Source: Nitrospirales bacterium
GTDB taxonomy: Bacteria; Nitrospirota; Nitrospiria; Nitrospirales; UBA8639
Length of the DNA: 64,000 bases
Direction of reading: 5' to 3'
NCBI GenBank assembly: GCA_029261295.1
Contig: JAJDBP010000032.1
Location: forward strand, 62,001 to 126,000
Part shown: piece after piece, positions 26,825-35,310 of the stretch
How the letters are laid out: each line of letters opens with the position of its first letter
Position numbering within the stretch: the stretch's first letter is position 1
Translations under genes and position numbers: made by a program
Notes under the pieces: generated by a model
The model's database searches: none
Told to the model about the DNA's origin: nothing
What the model saw: only the letters and a program-made list of their open reading frames with translations

Positions 26825-27277
26825 TTATTGAGGAATTTCAGCGACGTTCTTGAGAAACCCCAAGGAGGGATGGTCCGGACTCACATGAAAAACGGGCTTG
26901 CCACTCAGATCATGGTCTGTCACAAAACCCAGCACTTCTGAATCATAAGGAAAGAGTCGAATGGAGGCGACAGCAAATCGCTTGCCTGCCGGAAGCACGC
27001 ATTGAACCTCTTGTGGCAACCCATGGCGTAACGTCTGCCTTAAGGCTTTCTGGACTGCATAGCTCACATTTTTTGGCAGCACCTCTCTCACCGACTTACC
27101 CAAGATGCCTTCTCCCCCCAGTAGATGATCGCACTTGAAGGGGTAAAAACAATCGAGATAAATCCCCTGAGGATCCCAGCGAAAGACTTTGTGCGGGAAA
27201 AAGGCGACGTGCTCAGCACGAAAGATTGCCCGAAAGAGATCCTGCCACTTATCGATTGACCAGCGTGCCGTTGCCAT
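26825..27277 (-). CDS. Single PAS-domain protein
   Basis: Protein of 150 aa with a perfect AAGGAGG upstream of the ATG. Residues ~25-135 read as one PAS domain: a core FRWDPQGIYLDCFYP, an ILGKSVREVLP helix, GLPQEVQCVLPAGKRFAV and a final GFVTDHDLSG. No kinase, HTH or effector part is attached, so it would act as a standalone ligand or redox sensor, or as a partner of another protein. Assignment rests on pattern recognition of the fold. Confidence 0.65.
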   Translation of the reverse strand: MATARWSIDKWQDLFRAIFRAEHVAFFPHKVFRWDPQGIYLDCFYPFKCDHLLGGEGILGKSVREVLPKNVSYAVQKALRQTLRHGLPQEVQCVLPAGKRFAVASIRLFPYDSEVLGFVTDHDLSGKPVFHVSPDHPSLGFLKNVAEIPQ

Positions 27278-27383
27278 CGAACCCTCCTTGGTAGCGAGGT
27301 AGGCTCTAGTCTAAAAGGACCTCTCAAAAGAATCAATAACCCATACTGTCTTCAGGGCTTTCAGCCCTGCCCGGGCTCATAAA

Positions 27384-27836
27384 TTAGTCGTGTCTATTCA
27401 AATGTTCGTTACCATTGATCCCGTCCTCTTCGGAATCAACCCACATTCGCTCTGGAAACCCTAACCCATCCTGGCCAACCCCATAAAACAAAGCATGGGC
27501 GGCAACGAGGTACGTCATCCATCCAATCGTCCCATCAACTTCTACCACCAGGTACTCAGGGTCCTTCGTTTCTGGAATGGTGAGTTGCCGACCAGGCAAA
27601 GTCATCATCACGCGATGCACGCTCACATGCGGGGAAGCTTCTTTATTGGTTCCAAGATGACGAATAGCCATCATGCCATTAGGGAGAAGATCTGTGGAAT
27701 TTGAAATGCTGGATTGAAATGCTTGAGGATTGAGCTGAGTATCACACGACCAGGCAGGAGAAGGAAGCGCCCACATGAACACGGCCATGACCCAAGGAAC
27801 GTGGCCGCCAACCGGCCCATTTCTGAAGCCTCCCAT
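27384..27836 (-). CDS. Hypothetical exported protein
   Basis: Protein of 150 aa with AGGAGG ten bases before the ATG. A signal peptide is likely (hydrophobic VPWVMAVFMWALPSPAWS) with a possible mature start at the following Cys. The rest contains a strand-rich core (PEYLVVEVDGTIGWMTYLVA) but no family signature. Its stop is followed downstream by a weak hairpin at ~27354-27370. Confidence 0.6.
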   Translation of the reverse strand: MGGFRNGPVGGHVPWVMAVFMWALPSPAWSCDTQLNPQAFQSSISNSTDLLPNGMMAIRHLGTNKEASPHVSVHRVMMTLPGRQLTIPETKDPEYLVVEVDGTIGWMTYLVAAHALFYGVGQDGLGFPERMWVDSEEDGINGNEHLNRHD

Positions 27837-27966
27837 AAGGCACCTCCTAGGTGGGAATTGCTTCGAAAGCTTTGACTCCTATTCCTTCTTATCGGTGGCC
27901 CTACAAGAATAATTGAGTATGTATTATGATTTTCAAGGACGTTGCATGAAATTTCTTTAATAAATT

Positions 27967-27998
27967 CCCGGAGCCTCCTTGTGTCCAGAAGCTCCGGG
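27967..27998 (-). terminator. Intrinsic-type terminator after mscS
   Basis: CCCGGAGC and GCTCCGGG form an eight-base GC-rich stem (27967-27974 with 27991-27998), downstream of the MscS stop on the minus strand and followed by an A/T-rich run. Confidence 0.6.
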
Positions 27999-28015
27999 CT
28001 CGTCGTACTAATAAT

Positions 28016-28843
28016 TTAGGCAGTTTTGGAGGCAGGAATCATATGGACATCTCGTTGTGGGAATGGGATGGAAATGCCTTCCCGGTCAAAGGTCAACTTG
28101 ACTTGTTCATGCATGTGAAAATACACCCCCCAATAATTTTCTGGTTTCACCCACACTCGCACTAACATGTTAATGGAGCTTTCCCCATGCTCTTTGACAT
28201 ACACTTCTGAGGCAGGATCGGCTAGCACTCGACTGTCCGCCTCAATCACTTTCTGTAAAATCTGTTTGACTTGCAACACATCATCGCCATAGCTAATACC
28301 GAACACCATATCCACACGGCGATGAGGCTCAGCATTGAGATTGGTCACACAGCCATTAGAAAGCAAACCATTGGGTATAATAATTCGCTGATTATCAAGA
28401 GTGGTCAAAATGGTCACAAAAATTTGAATCTCTTTTACAAAACCTAAATACCCTTGCGCTTCGATGAGATCTCCAACTTTGAAAGGCCTAAAAAATAATA
28501 TGAGCACTCCCCCTGCAAAATTCGCCAAACTCCCCTGAAGAGCTAAACCCACCGCCAAACCTGCCGCCCCTAACATTGCAATAAACGAGGTGGTTTCCAC
28601 ACCGACCATCGAGGCCACACTAATAATGACGACGGCTTTTAATACAATTGAGCCTAAATTTATCAGGAACTTTCTCAGCGTAATTTCGACCTGACTTCGT
28701 TCCATCATCCCATCGCACATAGACATGACCCGCTTAATCATCCAAAAACCAATGATAAGCGTAAGAAGCGCCAAGAGAAGTTTTGGTCCATAACTCATTA
28801 ATAATTCAGTGGCAGTTTGCGTGAGCTGTTCGACATTTAGCAT
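28016..28843 (-). CDS. mscS: Small-conductance mechanosensitive channel, MscS family
   Basis: Protein of 275 aa. The ATG at 28841-28843 is preceded by AAGGAGAT; the longer frame to 28966 lacks such a site. Three N-terminal helices are followed by the MscS pore helix region and beta domain (LILFFRPFKVGDLIEAQGY, then LDNQRIIIPNGLLSNGCV). It opens on membrane tension to release solutes during hypo-osmotic shock. Close to the E. coli MscS length of 286 aa. It stands alone with a terminator behind it. Confidence 0.93.
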   Translation of the reverse strand: MLNVEQLTQTATELLMSYGPKLLLALLTLIIGFWMIKRVMSMCDGMMERSQVEITLRKFLINLGSIVLKAVVIISVASMVGVETTSFIAMLGAAGLAVGLALQGSLANFAGGVLILFFRPFKVGDLIEAQGYLGFVKEIQIFVTILTTLDNQRIIIPNGLLSNGCVTNLNAEPHRRVDMVFGISYGDDVLQVKQILQKVIEADSRVLADPASEVYVKEHGESSINMLVRVWVKPENYWGVYFHMHEQVKLTFDREGISIPFPQRDVHMIPASKTA

Positions 28844-29088
28844 AGATTCAGATCTCCTTAGAAAAAAGGTGAGAGAGGGTAGATGAAAATGGGGTCTGGC
28901 CTTGCGCCCTTCTATGTAACCAGAATCACTGTAAAAACAGTAATAATGAATTTGCCGAGGCTTCAAACTCTCGGCTATGCCGAATCTAAATTATAGAGAT
29001 TCAGAGACTGGAAGAGGGGGAACGGAGAGGTAATGTAACATATGAAAACTAAGAGGTCAGACTGACGCTGATCAAGAGCCTAGGAAGA

Positions 29089-29298
29089 TTATTCGGAACT
29101 CCCAAGCATGTCATCAATAAGGGGGCGGTTCAGGTCTTCACAACCAGGACAAATGAGATCAAAAAAAGCCTCGTGGTCTTCCACATAGTTTTTCGCATCA
29201 ACGAGTTTTTCCTCATTGACCGAGTCGAAACAAAAAGAACAGAGGATCATCCTGCCTCGCATCACTGCCACAGTTTTTCGTTCTACGCTTCCTGTCAT
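29089..29298 (-). CDS. Small four-Cys hypothetical protein
   Basis: Protein of 69 aa with a GAGGAGG Shine-Dalgarno. Two CxxC pairs (CSFC and CPGC, 30 residues apart) suggest one structural zinc site. No further motif; the C terminus is acidic. It pairs with the similar-sized Cys gene next door, on the same strand. Confidence 0.6.
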   Translation of the reverse strand: MTGSVERKTVAVMRGRMILCSFCFDSVNEEKLVDAKNYVEDHEAFFDLICPGCEDLNRPLIDDMLGSSE

Positions 29299-29344
29299 GA
29301 TAGAAAGTCCTCCTCAATCACTAACTGCACGCGATGGAAATCTC

Positions 29345-29539
29345 TTAGGACCATCCACGCTGTTGGGCCAACATAAAATCTTCCTGTTCCAAATCTACCT
29401 CACACACAGGGCACTCAAACGGCTGATCTTCGGGTGGAACAGACATGGGCGTCTCCTGGACCCGTCCTTTACAGACATGATAAAACTTACCACGGGCATT
29501 CTCATCATCCATAACATCTGATTCATATTTCAGGATCAT
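29345..29539 (-). CDS. Small CxxC hypothetical protein
   Basis: Protein of 64 aa with GAAGGAGC seven bases before the ATG. Contains one CPVC and another single Cys in a small acidic protein (PPEDQPFECPVCEVDLEQED). The pattern resembles a rubredoxin-like or zinc-binding knuckle but has only one clear CxxC. Reads toward the other small Cys gene 46 bases downstream. Confidence 0.55.
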   Translation of the reverse strand: MILKYESDVMDDENARGKFYHVCKGRVQETPMSVPPEDQPFECPVCEVDLEQEDFMLAQQRGWS

Positions 29540-29634
29540 CCTTTGCTCCTTCTTTAAAAAATCTGGCAGTTCAGGTTATAACAAGGCTTGGATTTCCCGT
29601 GCAATCCTTCTTCTCAACCCCTCAGCTCTTAGGC

Positions 29635-30807
29635 ATGAAAATTCATAAAAAACATCTTTCTAGTCAATATATATTGACAATTTTTAGCTGCCTCATTATT
29701 TGGAGCTACTTCCTGATGCTGCCTTCATCGACCTGGGGACTTTCCAGGACACCGACTATTCCCGATAGTTCCATAGAACTACAGCCGGTCCTCAAGCATC
29801 GCTTTTCCAAACCCATTTTTTTGACTGCTAGCCCGGATGATTCCACCAAACTTTTTATCGTAGAACAAGATGGCCAAATCTTCATCGTAAAAAACAAGTC
29901 TCTGCTTGAGACACCATTCCTTAATATTGGTAAAAAACTCTCAAAAGGGAATGAGCAAGGGTTATTGGGCCTAGCGTTTCACCCGGACTTTCCTTCAAAT
30001 GGACGGCTCTTTGTTAATTACACTCGGGCAGAAGACCGAGCCACAGTGATTGCCGAATATCGAAAATCTTCAAACCCTGATCAAGCTGCACGGGAAGAAA
30101 TCCTTCTTTTAGTCATTCCTCAACCATATGGGAACCATAACGGAGGGATGATCGCCTTTGGACCAGATGGGTACCTCTATATAGGCATGGGCGATGGCGG
30201 GTCCGGTGGGGATCCCAAAAACTATGCACAAAATCGAAACGAATTATTAGGAAAACTTCTCCGAATTGATGTGAACCAGAAGGACACCTATGGCGTTCCA
30301 GTCGACAACCCTTTTCTCAAAGAACCTGGGCGCCCTGAGATCTTTGCATGGGGCCTTCGTAACCCCTGGCGATTTTCGTTTGATCGAAAAACCGGAGATC
30401 TCTGGGCAGGGGATGTCGGACAAGACGAATGGGAAGAAATTGATGTGATTCAAAAGGGGAAGAATTACGGATGGCGCCTCATGGAAGGCACCCACTGCTT
30501 CAACCCGGTCACGAATTGCCGCAAGGCTGTGACTGTCGTTGACCCAGTCGCTGAATACGCCCATTCCTCTGGCCGGTGTTCGGTAACAGGTGGCTATGTG
30601 TATCGAGGGGAAAAGATCCCCGCCCTACAGGGCACCTATCTCTTTGGGGACTTTTGTTCTGGAGAAATCTGGGGATACCGAGATAGAGAAACACAATTAC
30701 TCCAGTCGACTGATCTACAGATTTCTTCGTTCGGGGAAGATCTTTCGGGAGAAATATATGTACTAGGATATGGGGGGGAGATTTCGCTAATCGTTAAAGC
30801 ACCCTAA
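29635..30807 (+). CDS. Exported PQQ-type sugar dehydrogenase (soluble aldose dehydrogenase, YliI family)
   Basis: Protein of 390 aa. The ATG at 29635 gives a Lys-rich start and a signal helix ending near PSSTWG; an in-frame GTG lies 12 codons upstream. The body is a six-bladed GSDH beta propeller: SKGNEQGLLGLAFHPDF, GNHNGGMIAFGPDGYLYIG, GDGGSGGDP and WGLRNPWRFSFD, all conserved in PQQ-dependent sorbosone/aldose dehydrogenases. It would oxidise sugars in the periplasm if PQQ is available; no PQQ synthesis gene is in view. Its 3' end is duplicated in rearranged form at 31966-32168. Confidence 0.92.
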   Translation: MKIHKKHLSSQYILTIFSCLIIWSYFLMLPSSTWGLSRTPTIPDSSIELQPVLKHRFSKPIFLTASPDDSTKLFIVEQDGQIFIVKNKSLLETPFLNIGKKLSKGNEQGLLGLAFHPDFPSNGRLFVNYTRAEDRATVIAEYRKSSNPDQAAREEILLLVIPQPYGNHNGGMIAFGPDGYLYIGMGDGGSGGDPKNYAQNRNELLGKLLRIDVNQKDTYGVPVDNPFLKEPGRPEIFAWGLRNPWRFSFDRKTGDLWAGDVGQDEWEEIDVIQKGKNYGWRLMEGTHCFNPVTNCRKAVTVVDPVAEYAHSSGRCSVTGGYVYRGEKIPALQGTYLFGDFCSGEIWGYRDRETQLLQSTDLQISSFGEDLSGEIYVLGYGGEISLIVKAP

Positions 30808-31745
30808 CAATGTTCCCAAAATTTTTCGTTCCAAGGTCGAGCATCGAGTTCTTGAGACCAAGCGCTTGGAGATTGATTATGAATAAATGAGACAATTTTG
30901 CATATATCTCTGGGATCTAAATGAGTTTCTCCTTCCTCAACTTTATCCTCCAAAATGTCTCCATCAATAATGATATGTGCAACATGGATTCCAAGAGGGT
31001 GCAACTCTCTGGACATAACTTGGGCCAGAGCACGTAACCCAAATTTTCCTACTGCTAAGTTTAAATGACCTTCTCGGCCAAATAATCCCGACGTCGACCC
31101 CAAAAAGACTATTGTCCCCGTCCCTCTAGAAAGCATTAATTTTGCAGATTTTTTCCCAACTATAAATGCCCCCAAACAATTTTGTCTCCAAGACTGTTCA
31201 AAAGCAGCTATGGAAACATCCAAACAACTACCTGGTCCAAACCCCTGAGTACAATAAATTACCAAATCTGGTACTCCAAGATCTTTTTCTATTAGCTTCA
31301 TTACCTTTGAAAAAGCCCCCTCACTTGTAGCATCACATCCATAGACATGGGCTTGCCCCCCCTTACCTCTTAATTTATGGGCCAGAGGATCGAGCTTTTC
31401 GGCATTTCTTGCTAGAAGGGCTAAATCCATTCCCCCATTTGCCAAATGTTCCGCAAGAGCATAACCAAAACCTGCTCCTACACCCACAAGAACTGCTAAG
31501 TGAGATGAAGAAGATTTTTGATCTATTGAAATTTTCTCCTTTAGCTTGGGAAGCCCATTGTTTGTATTTCTTTCAGAAGGAATATCGGTTTCTTCATTTT
31601 TGACTTTTCCTAACTTAAATTTTCTTAAGTAATTATTTGAAACTTTTACAGTACGGCCTAAGCGAAAAAAGACCGAAATTGGGCCAAGAGGTATTACATT
31701 CCAAATTTTTGCTTTTTCCCATAAGCTTTGAATTTGAGTTTGCAT
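30804..31745 (-). CDS. Short-chain dehydrogenase-like protein with an N-terminal extension and no catalytic Tyr
   Basis: Protein of 313 aa, start ATG with GGGAGA upstream. The first ~80 residues are an extension with no recognised domain. An SDR Rossmann fold follows (LVGVGAGFGYALAEHL at the NAD(P) loop), with IVFLGSTSG for the catalytic Ser. The Tyr of YxxxK is Leu here (NLAVGKFGLRAL), as in one divergent SDR branch. The gene is visibly more A+T rich than its neighbours and overlaps the sugar dehydrogenase stop by four bases, convergently. Both features, plus the flanking dehydrogenase fragment, suggest acquisition or rearrangement. Confidence 0.8.
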   Translation of the reverse strand: MQTQIQSLWEKAKIWNVIPLGPISVFFRLGRTVKVSNNYLRKFKLGKVKNEETDIPSERNTNNGLPKLKEKISIDQKSSSSHLAVLVGVGAGFGYALAEHLANGGMDLALLARNAEKLDPLAHKLRGKGGQAHVYGCDATSEGAFSKVMKLIEKDLGVPDLVIYCTQGFGPGSCLDVSIAAFEQSWRQNCLGAFIVGKKSAKLMLSRGTGTIVFLGSTSGLFGREGHLNLAVGKFGLRALAQVMSRELHPLGIHVAHIIIDGDILEDKVEEGETHLDPRDICKIVSFIHNQSPSAWSQELDARPWNEKFWEHC

Positions 31746-31965
31746 AAATTCTCCCGCGTTATGAAATTACAAAGAAAAATATTAAAAATGATGTAACGCA
31801 TAGCAAATTTCCTGAATTAAAAATACCCTCGTAACGAGTTATTTCGACAAAAAACGTATATCTTTGGCTATTTTAATTTAAGAAGGTTTTTTGGTGGCCA
31901 AATCCACAAATCTTCTTTTACACCTGCGTCTTTTTCCGGAAAAAAATTTGAAATATTTGCTAACT

Positions 31966-32168
31966 GCCTTCGTAACCCCTGGCGGATTTCATTTGATCGA
32001 AAGACTGGACAAATCTGGGGATACCGAGATGGAGAAACACGATTTCTCCAGTCAACTGATCTACTGATTTCTTCTTTTGGAGAAGATGATGAGGGAGAAA
32101 TCTATGTCGTGGGATACGGAGGGGAAATTTCTCGAATCGTCCCGAACGCAGACAATCTTACAAAATAA
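31966..32168 (+). pseudogene. Rearranged 3' fragment of the PQQ-type sugar dehydrogenase
   Basis: Starts mid-gene at GCCTTCGTAACCCCTGGCG and reads LRNPWRISFDRKTG, then jumps directly to IWGYRDGETRFLQSTDL and on to VGYGGEISRIV and a stop. Compared with the complete gene at 29635-30807, an in-frame 267-base internal piece is missing. The join falls at a GGAGA-N2-TCTGGG-like microhomology present at 30394 and 30661. No start codon or 5' part is present, so it is a non-functional duplicate. Confidence 0.85.
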
Positions 32169-32206
32169 AGACCGGCTCTCACTGAACCGTTATTGGCTAG
32201 ACTAAC

Positions 32207-33235
32207 CTAAAACTTTTCGACTTTTTTGAATAATTCGATCTCGTCAAGAACTTTTCCAACTCCATAGACCACAGAAGTGAGAGGATCTTCGACTGTGATA
32301 ATCGGCAGATTCGTTTCTTCTTGAAATCGAGTGGCCAAACCCGGCAACATCGAGCCCCCACCTGTAATGACGACACCTTTATCAATAATATCACCGGCTA
32401 ATTCCGGCGGGGTATTTTCTAGTGAAGTGCGCAACGCATTCACAATCGAGTGAATAGGATCTTCTAGGGCTTCCCGTATTTCTGAATCATTCACCACGAC
32501 GGTGCGTGGAATACCGGAAATCATATCGCGTCCTTTGACCATCATCGTCTTGGCTTGCTCTAAAGGATAGGCCGATCCCACTTCAATTTTCACTCGCTCA
32601 GACATATGTTCACCAATGAGCAAATTGTAGCGGCGCTTGATATAGCTCATGATGGCGTCATCCATGGAATCACCAGCCACCTTCACAGACTCGCTACAGA
32701 CAATCCCCCCAAGAGAGATGACAGCAATATCCGTCGTCCCACCCCCAATATCAACGACCATATTTCCGGAAGGTTCAGTGATTGGCAGTCCTGCCCCAAT
32801 AGCAGCAGCCACAGGCTCTTCAATCAGATACACTTCTCGTGCTCCAGCCTGGCTGGCAGATTCTCGAACTGCGCGTTGTTCAACTTCAGTAATTCGGGAG
32901 GGCACCCCAATAATACAACGGGGCCGCACGAAGGCTCGACGATTGTGGGATTTCGTAATAAAGTATTCCAGCATCCGCTCGGTCATTGCAAAGTCCGCAA
33001 TCACCCCTTCTTTAATAGGGCGAATCGCCACAATATTTCCTGGGGTCCGACCGACCATACGCTTGGCTTCAACACCGACCGCCAAGACTGAATTTGATTG
33101 CTTATCAATGGCCACGACGGACGGCTCACTCAAGGTAATGCCTTTTCCTCGTACATAGACCAAAGTCGTGGCCGTGCCTAAATCTATAGCCAGATCACTC
33201 GAAAACCACCCAAGCACATCACTTAACCCTGCCAT
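32207..33235 (-). CDS. mreB: Rod-shape-determining protein MreB
   Basis: Bacterial actin homologue of 342 aa that guides lateral wall synthesis under the membrane. Motifs: SSDLAIDLGTATTLVYVRGKG, the phosphate loop MVVDIGGGTTDIAVISLGGI, and ITGGGSMLPGLATRF. An N-terminal amphipathic stretch (MAGLSDVLGWFSS) could bind membrane. The usual partners mreC/mreD are not on either side in this window. Start is the ATG after a GGGGGTTCC stretch. Confidence 0.97.
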   Translation of the reverse strand: MAGLSDVLGWFSSDLAIDLGTATTLVYVRGKGITLSEPSVVAIDKQSNSVLAVGVEAKRMVGRTPGNIVAIRPIKEGVIADFAMTERMLEYFITKSHNRRAFVRPRCIIGVPSRITEVEQRAVRESASQAGAREVYLIEEPVAAAIGAGLPITEPSGNMVVDIGGGTTDIAVISLGGIVCSESVKVAGDSMDDAIMSYIKRRYNLLIGEHMSERVKIEVGSAYPLEQAKTMMVKGRDMISGIPRTVVVNDSEIREALEDPIHSIVNALRTSLENTPPELAGDIIDKGVVITGGGSMLPGLATRFQEETNLPIITVEDPLTSVVYGVGKVLDEIELFKKVEKF

Positions 33236-33737
33236 GGAACCCCCATAATGGAAAAAGAGTCAGCCAAAAAATGCCTATCACGTTGCCGTGTATCACGCAC
33301 TATCGACATATATCGGGTAACAGCTTGCAAAAATAAAGGAATAATCGAAAAAAAGTTCAAGAACGGGGTAATGTGAGAAGCCATTGGTTCATCCATGAAT
33401 CCAAGCACTTGTGGACAACCCCAGAAATTGGGATGAGAATTTTCCCTATGGAAAACCCAAAAATTGTCCAAGATGGGGGGGAACACAACCTAGACAGCCC
33501 CTCATAGGCCCGCCACAGGCTAGGCGATCACCCTTTCCATGTCAAGAGTGAAGGGGGCGGTTATTCCTGAGATTCCAATCATAATTCAGAGTCGGAAAAA
33601 TCCTCATGCGCCCTCTTCCCTCAATCTTGTTCCCTGAGCGCTTGCTCTCTTGAGGGTGTATGGTATAAGAAGAAAGACGCTTTTTTGTAATTTTTCTTCC
33701 TAAGTTTTTCCCCCTTGTCGTAAGAGTCACTGCTGTC
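33236..33737. other. Intergenic region between divergent mreB and M23 peptidase genes
   Basis: Five hundred bases with no convincing gene. Faint promoter-like pairs occur, for example TTGCTC and TATAAG 16 bases apart at 33642-33669, pointing toward the M23 gene. Regulation of mreB probably sits on the other side. Nothing else is recognisable. Confidence 0.6.
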
Positions 33738-35177
33738 GTGTCAAAAAAAGTTCTGCTGATTGTCATCACCCTCGGGCTTATCGCGACGTACCTGGGACTG
33801 ATAGGAAACGCACGCTGGGGCGATTCTACGCCTCCAGTAATTTCCCTGGAGCAACCCTTTGAACTCGTCGGCCCAACCACTCCTCTGGTCGTCAAGATTC
33901 AGGATAATGAAACGGGCCTTCGTGATATCTCCATTCGTGTTATCCACAACCTCGAGACGTACGTGTTAGCCGACCAAAAATTCCCATCGGAAGGTTGGCT
34001 CTCAGTGGCAGGAGGCAAAGAACACGAATTCACCTTTGAAAACATCCCCTATGGCGGAACCGACCTTCCTCGACGACAAGGACAAGCTCAATTAATCGTC
34101 ACAGCTCGCGATTATTCCTGGCGCAATCTGTTTGAAGGGAACGGCCAACGCATTGAAAAAGATTTCACACCGCAGTTTACCCCACCTCGATTAGAACTCC
34201 TGTCGCTACCGACGACGATTGTACAAGGCGGAACAGGAGTTATTCGCTATCGAGTCATTCCTGAAGTCACGACCCATGGAGTCAAAATTGGAGAATCCTT
34301 TTTCCCAGGGTTTCCTGCTCCGGATAAAGCCGGGATGTTTGCCTTTGTGGCCTTTCCCTATAATGCTCCACGAAATTCACCTATCCAGATCCTTGCGGAT
34401 GATGGATTCGGCAATACCGCCCTTCTCGACGTAGACTTTCAGATTAAGCCGAAATTTTGGCGCACACGCCCCATAAAAATCACGGATAAATTCATTCGGA
34501 AAACCGTGCCTTCCATTCTGGCGCAAACCCCTGAATTAACAAGCCAGGGCGACCTCCTCCAAGACTTTCTCTTGGTCAATGACACATTACGAAAAATGAA
34601 TAATCAAACCATTACGGACCTCACCAAAAAATCTCATCCAGGGTTTTTATGGAAAGGCGCGTTCCGGCAACTCTCCGGCTCTCAGGTGCAAGCCTCCTTC
34701 GCAGATCATCGGGAATATATGTATAACGGGAAAGTCGTGGATGCCCAAGACCATTTAGGGTTTGATCTCGCCGTCACCAAACATTATCCAGTGGAAGCCG
34801 CTAACCATGGCAATGTTCTCTTTGCTGGATATTTAGGCATTTATGGCAACACGGTCATTCTTGACCATGGCTACGGCCTTTTATCATTGTATGCCCATAT
34901 GTCCTCCATTGAGGTCAAAGTAGGAGAGGCCGTACTTATTAGCCAACCACTTGGGAAATCAGGAACAACAGGCCTAGCTGGCGGCGATCACCTGCACTTC
35001 AGCCTCATCTTACATGGCGAGCAGGTCAACCCGACTGAATGGTGGGATCCCTTTTGGGTCAAAACGCGAATTAAGGATAAACTCGGCTTGCCTTCCTTAA
35101 AGAAAGCCTCCGAAATCGAGGCAGCACCAGAACCACCTTCCAAAGAATTTGGGCCTGAACCAGCACCCGTCCCTTAA
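33738..35177 (+). CDS. M23-family metallopeptidase (LytM-type) with an N-terminal anchor
   Basis: Protein of 479 aa, GTG start. A signal-anchor helix (VLLIVITLGLIATYLGLIG) exposes the rest to the periplasm. Two Ig-like beta regions (~30-230) precede a linker and the M23 domain at ~330-450: HLGFDLAVT, VILDHGYGLLSLYAHM and the zinc motif GDHLHFSLILHGEQVNP. The HxH and the N-terminal H-x(n)-D ligands are present, so it should be an active peptidoglycan endopeptidase. The tail is Pro/Glu-rich. It is divergent from mreB, consistent with wall growth. Confidence 0.92.
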   Translation: MSKKVLLIVITLGLIATYLGLIGNARWGDSTPPVISLEQPFELVGPTTPLVVKIQDNETGLRDISIRVIHNLETYVLADQKFPSEGWLSVAGGKEHEFTFENIPYGGTDLPRRQGQAQLIVTARDYSWRNLFEGNGQRIEKDFTPQFTPPRLELLSLPTTIVQGGTGVIRYRVIPEVTTHGVKIGESFFPGFPAPDKAGMFAFVAFPYNAPRNSPIQILADDGFGNTALLDVDFQIKPKFWRTRPIKITDKFIRKTVPSILAQTPELTSQGDLLQDFLLVNDTLRKMNNQTITDLTKKSHPGFLWKGAFRQLSGSQVQASFADHREYMYNGKVVDAQDHLGFDLAVTKHYPVEAANHGNVLFAGYLGIYGNTVILDHGYGLLSLYAHMSSIEVKVGEAVLISQPLGKSGTTGLAGGDHLHFSLILHGEQVNPTEWWDPFWVKTRIKDKLGLPSLKKASEIEAAPEPPSKEFGPEPAPVP

Positions 35178-35310
35178 CATTACAACAACGTGAGAAGTAC
35201 GGTATTGGTCGTCAAACATGAAGTGGAAAAAATGCGCGTTTCCACCGTTTTCCTCTTTCCATGTGTTGTCGCGTTCAAATGTTCTTCCCAGAAACTGAAA
35301 GTCGTGGTGA

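Noticed and set aside
32606-33158. Overlapping plus-strand frames over mreB
   Set aside because: Antisense shadows of a strongly conserved gene.
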